A DNA stretch of 64,000 bases from Sciscionella sediminilitoris. Its GTDB lineage: Bacteria; Actinomycetota; Actinomycetes; Mycobacteriales; Pseudonocardiaceae. Below the pieces are notes generated by a model. The model did not search any database. It was not told the origin of the DNA and worked only from the letters and a program-made list of their open reading frames with translations. How positions within the stretch are numbered: position 1 is the first letter of the stretch; the number at the start of each line of letters is the position of its first letter. Shown here one piece after another: positions 36,638 through 46,078 of the stretch. The translations under genes and the position numbers were made by a program. The DNA is taken from assembly GCF_000737195.2 (NCBI RefSeq), contig NZ_JALM01000076.1, forward strand, positions 1 through 64,000. Reading direction: 5' to 3'.

Positions 36638-36740
36638 CCGGATGATTGCCCGGTGCGCCGCTGGTTCCCGTGACGCACCGTGAACTACGGTGCGGGCATG
36701 CACGTCGGTACAACCACTGGGGCACAGGCAGATCGATTCC

Positions 36741-37925
36741 GTGTCGCGCCGTAACCAGAATCTCCTCGCCGGGCCCGGGCACCGACCAGCGCACACCGAT
36801 GACGAAGGCACGCGCGCGTTACGTCTCGCGCCGAAGCTCGCCAATCTCGTCGTCGGCATCGTGTTCTGCTGTGTCGGGCTGCTCGCGTTCGTCATGGTGT
36901 GCGCACAGGGACTGGGGCCGCTCGCCGTCTTCGGCGCGCTGACCTGCCTGATCGCCCTGTTCGTGATGCAGCTCGGGCTGTTCGGCTCGCGCGCGGGCCG
37001 GTGCGGATCCGGCTATCTGGCGATCCAGGCCGTACTGGCCTATCTGCCGATGCTCGCCTTCGGCAAGGCCTGGCTCGGGATGCCCGGATTCCTCGCGGGC
37101 ACCGCGCTGCTGACGCTGCCCCCGATCCGGGCCGCCGCGGTGTTCGTGCTGATCGTGGCGAGCACCGGGCTGTTGCAGTGGCTGTTCACCGGGTTCACCG
37201 TGGACATCGCCTATACCTGTGTGGTCACCGTGATCACCGCGCTCGTGGTGTACGGATCCACCCGGCTGGCCAAGCTCGTCGCCGAGGTGCACGCGAACCG
37301 GGCCCGGCTGGTCGAGACCGCGATCGCCGAGGAACGCGGCCGGTTCGCCCGCGATCTGCACGACTTGCTCGGCTCCAGCCTGTCCTCCATCACGGTGAAG
37401 AGCGAGCTCGCCTATCGCATCGCGCAACAGAATCCGGCGCGCGCCCAGACCGAGTTCGCCGAGGTGCTCGACACATCCCGGCAGGCGCTCGCCGATGTGC
37501 GCGCGGTCGCCCGCGGGGCACGCGAGCTGTCCCTGGACCGCGAGGCGCAGACCGTGCGTTCACTGCTCTCCGCCGCGGATGTGACCGCATACGTGGAAAT
37601 CGACTGCGCCGCTCTGCCACCCGCGGTGTCCGGGGTACTCGCGACCGTGCTGCGCGAGGGTGTCACGAACGTGCTCCGGCACAGCGCGGCCGGACGGTGC
37701 GCGATCACCGTGCGCAGGCAGGAATCCACCGCGACGATCGAGATCGTGAACGACGGGGTGCGCGGGGAGACCGGCCGGGACGAGACGGGAACGGGCCTGA
37801 CGAATCTGTCCGTCCGGGTCGCCGAGTTCGGCGGAACACTGCACACCGAGACCTTGCCGGGCAACAGGTTCCGGCTCCTGGTCGCGGTACCGGTACGGGA
37901 ACACGCGGTGACCGAGGCCGCTTAG
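36741..37925 (+). CDS. DesK/NarL-type sensor histidine kinase
   Basis: A membrane kinase of about 394 residues. About five hydrophobic segments run from LANLVVGIVFCCVGLLAFV to DIAYTCVVTVITALVVYG. The phospho-acceptor is ARDLHDLLGSSLSSITVK, followed by a short HATPase domain with REGVTNVLRHSAAGRC and GTGLTNLSVRVAEFGG. The start is uncertain: GTG 36741 is used, and GTG 36690 is an in-frame alternative; neither has a clear ribosome site. It converges with the response regulator gene, their stops 8 nt apart, an unusual but plausible two-component pair. Confidence 0.83.
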   Translation: MSRRNQNLLAGPGHRPAHTDDEGTRALRLAPKLANLVVGIVFCCVGLLAFVMVCAQGLGPLAVFGALTCLIALFVMQLGLFGSRAGRCGSGYLAIQAVLAYLPMLAFGKAWLGMPGFLAGTALLTLPPIRAAAVFVLIVASTGLLQWLFTGFTVDIAYTCVVTVITALVVYGSTRLAKLVAEVHANRARLVETAIAEERGRFARDLHDLLGSSLSSITVKSELAYRIAQQNPARAQTEFAEVLDTSRQALADVRAVARGARELSLDREAQTVRSLLSAADVTAYVEIDCAALPPAVSGVLATVLREGVTNVLRHSAAGRCAITVRRQESTATIEIVNDGVRGETGRDETGTGLTNLSVRVAEFGGTLHTETLPGNRFRLLVAVPVREHAVTEAA

Positions 37926-37932
37926 CCGGCGA

Positions 37933-38538
37933 TCACAGCCAGCCGTCCTCGGTGGCGATCCGGATCGCGTCGACCCGGTTGCGCGCACTCAGTTTGCTGG
38001 TCGCCGCGGTCAGATAGTTGCGCACGGTTCCCGGGGAGAGGTACAGCTTCGCGGCGATCTCCACCACTTCGGCACCGTCCGCCGCGCACCGCAGCACTTC
38101 CAGTTCCCGGGCGCTGAGCGGGCATTCCGGGCTGTCCCAGGCCGCCAGGGCGAGGTCGTTGTCGATGACTCGCCGTCCCGCTGCGACCCCGCGCACCGCC
38201 TCGGCCAGTTCCCGGGACGGCGCGTCCTTGAGCACGAAACCGCCTACCTTGGCCGAAAGCGCCCTCCGCAACAGGCCCGGCCTGCCGAGACTGGTCAGGA
38301 TCAGGGTGCGGATACCGGGCAGCTCACCGTGCAGCAGGTCGGTGGCGGTGATTCCGTCCGTGCCCGGCAGATCGACGTCGATCACCGCCACATCCGGCTG
38401 GTACTTCCGGGCTGCGGGCAGAATCTCGTTGCCGCCCGCGACCTCGGCGACCACCTCGATATCCGCTTCCATGTTCAGCAACGCGACGAGCGCGCCGCGG
38501 ACCATGTGCATATCCTCCGCGAGTAGCACTCTGATCAC
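37933..38538 (-). CDS. LuxR-family response regulator (DesR-like)
   Basis: A 201-residue response regulator. Receiver: IRVLLAEDMHMVRGALVALL with the phospho-aspartate in VAVIDVDLPGTDGI and lysine in GGFVLKDAPSRELAEAV. DNA-binding domain: LSARELEVLRCAADGAEVVEIA and LSPGTVRNYLTAATSKL. This arrangement is DesR-like, matching the DesK-like kinase that converges on it. Targets are unknown; inverted repeats at 36607-36637 and 39470-39499 are nearby candidates. Confidence 0.86.
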   Translation of the reverse strand: MIRVLLAEDMHMVRGALVALLNMEADIEVVAEVAGGNEILPAARKYQPDVAVIDVDLPGTDGITATDLLHGELPGIRTLILTSLGRPGLLRRALSAKVGGFVLKDAPSRELAEAVRGVAAGRRVIDNDLALAAWDSPECPLSARELEVLRCAADGAEVVEIAAKLYLSPGTVRNYLTAATSKLSARNRVDAIRIATEDGWL

Positions 38539-38723
38539 TTCGTGGCCTTCTCCAGCTCCCGTTCCCCGCCGAAAAGCCTACCGAATTGGATTCGGCACTC
38601 GCGCACCGAGTCATCCGATGACCCGGCACACTGCGATACGGAGAACACCGCCCGATACCGGGAATGCCTTGACGGACAAGGCCTTGCCCGGCACAGCGGA
38701 CGCGCCGCAAGTGGCCAGTGAAT

Positions 38724-39395
38724 TCACTCTCGGAACACGCGCTGCCACCCGCTTTCCATATCCACGACATTATCCGCGTATTCCGACAGATTCCGATCGC
38801 CGGTCGCGAATATTACGGTTTTTCCACCCGAGCGGAGGAAGTCCATCACCCCGATGGCGGTTGTGGAGGTGAACAACCGCTCCGGTTCATCGACCAGGAC
38901 GAGTTTTCCGCCGCACACCATCGCCCGGGCGAGGCTTAGCATCCCGCGCTGCGCGGGCGCCAGGCCGGTCGCACCGCGCGCCGCGAACCCGGCCAGACCA
39001 CAGCGTTCGAGTACCTGTCCGACGAAACCCGGATCGGGTTCGGCACCGGCGAGACGCGCGGGCGCGACCACATTGCCCCAGACCGAGAGCGCGGGCGCGA
39101 GCGCCGGATTCGCCCCGCAGTACCCGATCTGCGTGCGCCGCAGCGCGGTACGGCGGGCCGGGGAGAGCGCACCGATCCGCAGCCCGTCCACCAGAACCGC
39201 GCCGCTGACCGGTGCATCGATGCCCGCGATGCACCGCAGCAGGCTCGTCTTGCCCCGGCCGCGGCCACCGAACAGCGCCGTCGCGGCCCCCTGTTCGAGC
39301 GTCACCGTCACCCCGGCCGAGGCCGTGGTGGCCCGCACCCGGTCGAGCCGCACGAAATCCGCGCCTGCCCTGGTCCTGGTCATCGTGGCGGTCAT
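38724..39395 (-). CDS. Orphan ABC ATPase with altered signature motif
   Basis: A 223-residue nucleotide-binding domain of the LolD/MacB class size. Walker A is GGRGRGKTS and Walker B LVLVDEPE, but the signature reads LAPAQRGMLSLARAM instead of LSGGQ, and the H-loop position reads FATGDRNL, without the usual histidine. No permease is adjacent. It may energise a distant transporter, act as a regulator, or be decaying. The start may be the second methionine, 12 nt in. A 30-bp inverted repeat lies 75-104 nt upstream. Confidence 0.7.
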   Translation of the reverse strand: MTATMTRTRAGADFVRLDRVRATTASAGVTVTLEQGAATALFGGRGRGKTSLLRCIAGIDAPVSGAVLVDGLRIGALSPARRTALRRTQIGYCGANPALAPALSVWGNVVAPARLAGAEPDPGFVGQVLERCGLAGFAARGATGLAPAQRGMLSLARAMVCGGKLVLVDEPERLFTSTTAIGVMDFLRSGGKTVIFATGDRNLSEYADNVVDMESGWQRVFRE

Positions 39396-39469
39396 CGCAG
39401 CCTCCTCGCATCCGGTACACCCCGAACGCTAGGCGGCGCGCGCGCCGGATCCCATGGTGCGAGGTCCCG

Positions 39470-39499
39470 ACTCCGGGTGGTTCTACTACCACCCGGAGT
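39470..39499. promoter_or_regulatory. Perfect 12-bp inverted repeat in a divergent promoter region
   Basis: The 12-nt arms (39470-39481 and 39488-39499, ending GGTGGT and beginning ACCACC) are perfectly complementary around TCTACT. It lies between the divergent ABC ATPase and exported peptidase genes. The core GTGGT-N6-ACCAC (39477-39492) matches the repeat at 6460-6475 at 13 of 16 positions. An operator for one of the two response regulators is a fair guess. Confidence 0.55.
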
Positions 39500-39577
39500 G
39501 CGGCGGGGGCACGCACCACCTCGATTCCGGGGGCGAACCGCAGCGACATCCGCCCGGCGCACCGGCAGGCTGAACCG

Positions 39578-41086
39578 GTGATCAGCTTCGCCCTGCGCGC
39601 CGGAGCGGCGCTCGCCGCGAGCGCTCTCGGCCTCGCCACCCTCGTCCCGCCCGCCAAGGCCGCATCCGGCGGTATCGACTGGGGTCGCTGCGAATCCGGT
39701 TCACCCGCCGGGTATCAGTGTGCGCGCGTCCCGGTGCCGTTGTCCTACCGGGATCCGGACGGACCGCGGATCAGCCTCGCTCTCGGCCGGCTGCCCGCCA
39801 CAGACCAGGAGCACAAGCTCGGCACCGTGTTCACCAATCCGGGAGGACCGGGCAACCCCGGCCGATTCGCCCCGGCACTGACCCCCGAGCTGCATCAGCG
39901 TTTCGACATCGTCGGTTTCGATCCGCGCGGGGTGGGCGCCAGTACCCCGCTGCGTTGCTTCACCGATCCGCGCCAGGCCGAGGAGTTCGCCGGAGTCATC
40001 GGGGACTTTCCGCGCACCGCAACCGAACGCGCGCGGCACAAGGCTGCGGTGGCACGGCTGACCGGCCTGTGCGAGCGCAACGCCGGTCCCCTTGCCAAGC
40101 ATCTGTCCACCGCGAACACCGCCCGGGATCTGGACCGGCTGCGCGCGGCGATCGGCGAGCCGAAACTGCGCTATTACGGCCTGTCGTACGGCACCTACCT
40201 CGGCGAGGTGTACGCCAACCTGTTCCCGAACCGGGTCGGCGCGCTCGCCCTGGACGCCGTCGACGATCCGGTGAACTGGACCAGCGGTTATCACCCCGCT
40301 CAGGCCCGGATCCCGATGAGCACCCGGCTCGGCGGGTACCGGGACGCGCAACGCGCACTCGATTCCTTCTTCGCCGCCTGCGCCGCGGACACCCGCTGCA
40401 CGTTCCGCGGTGGTGATCCGCGGGCCCGCTACGAGCGCATCCTGGACCGGCTCGAGACCGGTCCGGTGACCATCACCGATCCGGGAACCGGTGCGCCGCA
40501 ACGGGTGCGCTATCAGGACGCGATCGCCAGGGTGCACGCGGCGCTCACCGATTCGGCGCACTCCCCCGGGCTCGCCCGATTCCTCGCCGCGCTCGAACAT
40601 CCGTTGCCGGATCGTGGCGCCGCCCGGACCGGTGTGCCGACACCCGCCGACTCGATGCTCGGCGGCGGCGCCACCCTGTGCGCCGATGCGGCCAATCCGC
40701 GCGATCCGGATGTGTGGCCGCGCTACGCCGCCGCGGCGGACCGGGAGGCCCGCGGGTTCGGTTCCTACGACACCTACAAGACCTTGCCGTGCGCCACCTG
40801 GGATGTGGCCGATGCCGACCGCTATCCCGGTCCGTGGAACCGGAGCACCGCGCCCATCCTGTTGCTCGCCAACCGCAAGGGCGATCCGGAGACCCCGTAT
40901 GCGGGCGCGGAGCGGACCGCGCGGCTGCTGGGCAGGGCCCGGTTGCTGGCCCTGGACGATTTCGGGCACGGCGCGCGCGGGAAGAGCCGCTGCATCGATG
41001 CCGCGCTCACTGCCTACCTTGGCTCGGGCACGCTGCCCGCACGCGGAACCGTGTGCCGCCCGGACCGTACTCCCTTCGACGGCTGA
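39578..41086 (+). CDS. Exported alpha/beta-hydrolase peptidase (TAP/SlpD family)
   Basis: A 502-residue serine hydrolase. A signal peptide covers about residues 1-28 (hydrophobic ALRAGAALAASALGLATLV, cleavage near PAKA-AS). Substrate-side motif NPGGPGNPG, DIVGFDPRGVGAS, nucleophile GLSYGTYLG (Ser), then DFGHGA with the catalytic His near the C-terminus. The C-terminal TAP domain is present. Streptomyces relatives are secreted tripeptidyl aminopeptidases (family knowledge). GTG 39578 is used. It may trim extracellular peptides for nutrition; a link to the NRPS product is speculative. Confidence 0.85.
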   Translation: MISFALRAGAALAASALGLATLVPPAKAASGGIDWGRCESGSPAGYQCARVPVPLSYRDPDGPRISLALGRLPATDQEHKLGTVFTNPGGPGNPGRFAPALTPELHQRFDIVGFDPRGVGASTPLRCFTDPRQAEEFAGVIGDFPRTATERARHKAAVARLTGLCERNAGPLAKHLSTANTARDLDRLRAAIGEPKLRYYGLSYGTYLGEVYANLFPNRVGALALDAVDDPVNWTSGYHPAQARIPMSTRLGGYRDAQRALDSFFAACAADTRCTFRGGDPRARYERILDRLETGPVTITDPGTGAPQRVRYQDAIARVHAALTDSAHSPGLARFLAALEHPLPDRGAARTGVPTPADSMLGGGATLCADAANPRDPDVWPRYAAAADREARGFGSYDTYKTLPCATWDVADADRYPGPWNRSTAPILLLANRKGDPETPYAGAERTARLLGRARLLALDDFGHGARGKSRCIDAALTAYLGSGTLPARGTVCRPDRTPFDG

Positions 41087-41104
41087 ATCGCACCGGACGG
41101 CTGA

Positions 41105-41134
41105 CGGTAGTGTGTAATATATTACCCACTACCG
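41105..41134. promoter_or_regulatory. Near-perfect 30-bp palindrome upstream of the OCD-like gene
   Basis: The core GTAATATATTAC (41114-41125) is perfect, and the symmetry extends to 41105-41134 with one mismatched pair (41113/41126). It lies 20-49 nt before the ATG, at promoter position, and a GntR-FCD gene is second in the operon. An autoregulatory GntR operator is the best reading. Confidence 0.7.
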
Positions 41135-41153
41135 ATCGAGCATTGGGGATTCG

Positions 41154-42086
41154 ATGACAATGCGGTCCATCGACGCCGAGGAACTCCGGGCGACGGTATC
41201 CATGGCCGAAGCCGTGGACGCCGTGCGCGAAGCCCTGCGCGGGCATGCCGCGGGCGAATTCGAGCAACCGACCCGGACCGCGCTCGCGGACGGCGGATTC
41301 CTGGTCATGACCGCCCGGCACCGGCCGAGTGAGACCGTCATGGTCAAGACGCTGAGCCTGAACCCCGAGCGCGAACCGGTCATCACCGGCACGGTGGTCT
41401 GGGCCGAATCCGCCGACCCGCGCAACCTGGTCGCGGATGCCATCTCGGTGACCACGCTGCGCACCGGCGCGATCGTGGGCGTGGCCACCGATGCGCTCGC
41501 CCCGCGCGCCGCGGACCGGATGACCCTGATCGGCGCGGGCGCGCAGGCCGCCGACCAGTTCCGCGCGGTTCAGGCCGTCCGGCCGTTGCGCGAATTCACC
41601 GTCGTGGCACGCGATCCCGCGCGCGGCGAAGCCCTGCTCGACCGGCTCGGCGGAGAGCTGGACGGGATCACCACCGAGGTTCGCACCGATATCGAGGACG
41701 CGATCGCCGATACCGACATCGTGTGCTGTTCCACCTCGGCGCACACCCCGCTGTTCCGCGCCGCGGCCCTGCCCGAACGGGTGCACGTGAACGCCATCGG
41801 CTCGTACCGCCCGAGCATGCGCGAACTGCCGACGGAACTGCTCGGCGGGGCTCGGGTGGTCGTCGACGAACGCGCCGCGATCTACGAGGAGTCCGGGGAG
41901 ATCCTGCACGCGCTGGAAACCGGGGCCATCCGGGAAACCGGCCTCACCGAGCTCGGTGAGCTGCTCGGCGCGAGCGAACCCGTCCCGGAGAACGGGCGCA
42001 CCGTGTTCAAGTCCGTCGGAATCGCCGTGCAGGACTGGGCGATCGCGAAACTGCTCGCCGCGAAGTTCCTGGCCGGACAGGAATGA
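41154..42086 (+). CDS. Ornithine cyclodeaminase / mu-crystallin family protein
   Basis: A 310-residue NAD(P)-binding protein: RALADG...VMVKTLSLNP in the dimer and substrate domain, and the Rossmann motif TLIGAGAQAADQ (about residue 125), then IVCCSTSAHTPLF and HVNAIGSYRP. Family members deaminate ornithine to proline or reduce cyclic ketimines such as pyrroline-2-carboxylate. Proline dehydrogenase and P5C dehydrogenase genes lie 1.3 kb away, so proline-related metabolism fits either activity. Exact substrate is not deducible. Confidence 0.8.
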   Translation: MTMRSIDAEELRATVSMAEAVDAVREALRGHAAGEFEQPTRTALADGGFLVMTARHRPSETVMVKTLSLNPEREPVITGTVVWAESADPRNLVADAISVTTLRTGAIVGVATDALAPRAADRMTLIGAGAQAADQFRAVQAVRPLREFTVVARDPARGEALLDRLGGELDGITTEVRTDIEDAIADTDIVCCSTSAHTPLFRAAALPERVHVNAIGSYRPSMRELPTELLGGARVVVDERAAIYEESGEILHALETGAIRETGLTELGELLGASEPVPENGRTVFKSVGIAVQDWAIAKLLAAKFLAGQE

Positions 42087-42096
42087 GCGGGCGGCG

Positions 42097-42792
42097 ATGA
42101 GCGGAGATCCTGCCGAGCAGGGCGGCCTTCTCGGCAGGCTGCCCGAGTACGCGAGCCTGCGCGAACAGGCGCTGCGGGTGATCCGCACCGGACTGATCGC
42201 CGGGCGCATCAAACAGGGCGAGATCTATTCGGCGAGTGCACTGGCCGCCGAACTCGGCGTGTCCACGAGCCCGGTACGCGAGGCACTGCTCACCCTGACC
42301 AACGAGGGCCTCATGGAGGCGGTGCGCAACCGCGGTTTCCGGGTGGTGCCCACCAGCGAACGGGATCTCGAGGAGGTCTACGAGCTGCGGCTGATGCTCG
42401 AGGTGCCCGGGATGCGTCAAGTCGCGGAACGCCGGGAACACGGCGAGCTGGCGCGATTCGCCGCGCTCGCCGAGCAGAACAAGCAGGCCGCCGCGGCCGG
42501 AGACGTGCACGAATTCCTTGACACGGACCAGGAATTCCACCTCGGCCTGCTCGCGCTCACCGGGAACCGCCGGCTGGTCGATACAGTGCGCGCACTGCGC
42601 ATGCAGGCGCGGCTCTACGGGGTCGGCAGCCTCGCCGCGCACCACCGGCTCGAGGGGTCGGCACAGGAACACGCGGACATCCTGGACGCGATCGCCGCGG
42701 GCGACGGCGCGGCGACCGAACGACTGATGCGCCGCCATCTCGCGCACACCAGGGGAACCTGGGCCACCGGAGACCCGCTCGACCAGGACTGA
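42097..42792 (+). CDS. GntR-family (FCD) transcriptional regulator
   Basis: A 231-residue regulator. The winged helix spans about residues 18-85, with YSASALAAELGVSTSPVREALLTLTNEGL; the FCD ligand domain follows, with LEEVYELRLMLEVPGMR and the metal-ligand pattern D-x3-H (DQEFHLGLLALTGN) and two later histidines. It lies 10 nt after the OCD-like gene, probably in one transcript, and likely controls that operon through the 41105-41134 palindrome. Confidence 0.85.
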   Translation: MSGDPAEQGGLLGRLPEYASLREQALRVIRTGLIAGRIKQGEIYSASALAAELGVSTSPVREALLTLTNEGLMEAVRNRGFRVVPTSERDLEEVYELRLMLEVPGMRQVAERREHGELARFAALAEQNKQAAAAGDVHEFLDTDQEFHLGLLALTGNRRLVDTVRALRMQARLYGVGSLAAHHRLEGSAQEHADILDAIAAGDGAATERLMRRHLAHTRGTWATGDPLDQD

Positions 42793-42862
42793 CCGGGCCG
42801 GGTGCGCGCCCCGTGACCAACCGCACCCTTCCCCCGTGCGCGGACGTTCTCTAAGCTGACCG

Positions 42863-42878
42863 GAGAACGATCGTTCTC
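42863..42878. promoter_or_regulatory. Perfect 16-bp palindrome of TetR-operator type
   Basis: GAGAACGATCGTTCTC is fully symmetric and ends 21 nt before the start codon, overlapping the expected promoter or 5' end. The form resembles TetR-family operators. No TetR gene is adjacent; the nearest one (59736) has its own, different operator. Confidence 0.6.
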
Positions 42879-42899
42879 TGTGCTGTGAAGGAGATTCCC

Positions 42900-43358
42900 A
42901 TGACGAGCAAGCCACCGCTTCCGCCGTTCGACCTGACGTCCGCACGGCAGAAGGTGCAGGCGGCCGAGGACGCGTGGAACACCCGCGATCCGGAGCGGGT
43001 CTCGCTGGCATACACCGAGGATTCGGTGTGGCGCAACAGGGATGTTTTCCTCACCGGGCGCGCCGAGATCGCGGAATTCCTCCGGGCGAAGTGGGACCGG
43101 GAGCGGGATTACGCGCTGCGCAAGGAACTCTGGGCCTACACCGAGGACCGGATCGCGGTGCGCTACCAGTACGAGTGCCGCGATGCCGAGGGGCAGTGGT
43201 GGCGCAGCTACGGCAACGAGCTCTGGGAGTTCACCGCGGACGGCCTGATGTCCCGGCGCGAATCGAGCATCAACGATGTGCCGATCACCGAGCAGGAGCG
43301 GCGGATCTTCGGCCCGCGCGGCGAAGACGAACGTGGCGAGCCCATTCCGCTGCGGTGA
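42900..43358 (+). CDS. SnoaL/NTF2-fold protein (DUF1348 family)
   Basis: A 152-residue protein. The segments [66 protein letters not shown] and [25 protein letters not shown] are the usual blocks of DUF1348 proteins, which adopt the NTF2/SnoaL fold. ATG 42900 follows AAGGAG. Function is unknown; single-gene placement behind a TetR-type operator suggests a stress or xenobiotic response gene. Confidence 0.82.
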   Translation: MTSKPPLPPFDLTSARQKVQAAEDAWNTRDPERVSLAYTEDSVWRNRDVFLTGRAEIAEFLRAKWDRERDYALRKELWAYTEDRIAVRYQYECRDAEGQWWRSYGNELWEFTADGLMSRRESSINDVPITEQERRIFGPRGEDERGEPIPLR

Positions 43359-43380
43359 ACGGAACGGGCCCGCCGTGCGG

Positions 43381-44310
43381 TCAGGAGCGGGTCGCCAGGG
43401 ACCGCAGGAAGAACCCGACGTTCGCCGGGCGCTCGGCGAGCCTGCGCATGAAGTAGCCGTACCAGGCCTGGCCGTAGGGCACGTAGACGCGCATGGTCTC
43501 GCCGCGCCCGGCGATCGCGGACTGCTCGGCTGGCCGGATTCCGTAGAGCATCTGGAATTCGTGGTCCGCCGCGCCGCGCCCGTTGCGCAGGGCCAGCTCG
43601 CGCGCGATCGCGACCATCCGCGGATCGTGCGAGGCGACCATCGGGTATCCCTCGCCCGCCATGAGCACCCGCAGGCAGCGCACATAGGAGGAGTCCACCT
43701 CGGCCTTGTCCTGATACGCGACCGATTCCGGTTCGGCGTAGGCGCCCTTGCACAACCGCACCCGGGAACCGGGACCGGAGAGCTCACGGCAGTCGGACTC
43801 GGTGCGCCGCAGATAGGCCTGCAGCACCGCGCCCACCCAGGGGAAGTCCACCCGCAGCTCGCGCAGGATGCCGAGGGTGGAGTCGGTCGTGGTGTGGTCC
43901 TCCATGTCCAGGGTGACCGTGGTGCCCGCGGCCGCCGCTGCCTCGCAGATCCGCCTGGCGTTCTCCAGCGCGATCTTCTCCCCGTCGGCAGGCAGGAACT
44001 GCCCGACCGCGGAGAGTTTCACCGAGACCTCGGCCCCGGCGGCGAGACCGCGCTCCGCGAGCAGGCCGAGCACCTGCTCGTAGGCCTGCACGGTCTCGGT
44101 CGCCTGCCGCGCCTCGCTGGTGTCCTCGCCGAGGTGGTCGAGTGTCACGTGCCGACCGCTGGTGACGATGGCACGCACCGCCTCCAGCGCGTCGGTGACC
44201 TCGGCACCGGCCACGAACCGGCGCACCACCGGTTTGGTCAGCGGGGTGGACTCCACGAGGGTGCGCGCGGTCGGCGAACCGGCCACGGCGAGCAACAGCG
44301 AGCGCAGCAT
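43381..44310 (-). CDS. putB: Proline dehydrogenase (monofunctional)
   Basis: A 309-residue FAD enzyme with the beta/alpha-barrel motifs VTLDMEDHTTTD, LQAYLRRTESDCREL and RVRLCKGAYAEPESVAYQ, ending with the conserved MRVYVPYGQAWYGYFMRRLAERPAN block. It oxidises proline to pyrroline-5-carboxylate. It is 12 nt behind the P5C dehydrogenase gene; the two together convert proline to glutamate. The length suits the actinobacterial stand-alone enzyme rather than the fused PutA. Confidence 0.93.
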   Translation of the reverse strand: MLRSLLLAVAGSPTARTLVESTPLTKPVVRRFVAGAEVTDALEAVRAIVTSGRHVTLDHLGEDTSEARQATETVQAYEQVLGLLAERGLAAGAEVSVKLSAVGQFLPADGEKIALENARRICEAAAAAGTTVTLDMEDHTTTDSTLGILRELRVDFPWVGAVLQAYLRRTESDCRELSGPGSRVRLCKGAYAEPESVAYQDKAEVDSSYVRCLRVLMAGEGYPMVASHDPRMVAIARELALRNGRGAADHEFQMLYGIRPAEQSAIAGRGETMRVYVPYGQAWYGYFMRRLAERPANVGFFLRSLATRS

Positions 44311-44322
44311 CTCGACTCCCCT

Positions 44323-45951
<1,629 letters not shown>

Positions 45952-46024
45952 TTCTTGGACTCCTGCGAGGTCGGAGGGACGAGGATGGCCTCACCGTAAG
46001 TGCGCGACCCGCCTGCAATGTTGG

Positions 46025-46047
46025 TTCGGTCAGCTATATTTACCGAA
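46025..46047. promoter_or_regulatory. Inverted repeat in the put operon/PucR divergent promoter
   Basis: TTCGGT and ACCGAA are 6-bp arms around 11 nt containing TATATT (46035-46040). It lies between the divergent P5C dehydrogenase and PucR genes, 32 nt before the latter's start, so it is a candidate PutR-type operator overlapping promoters. Confidence 0.45.
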
Positions 46048-46078
46048 GCATCGTTGTCCGATCGAACAAGGAGTCGCG

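Noticed and set aside
38666-38682. GCCTTG/CAAGGC hairpin downstream of the orphan ABC ATPase considered as a terminator.
   Set aside because: A 6-bp stem with no T-run in either direction, too weak to call in GC-rich DNA.
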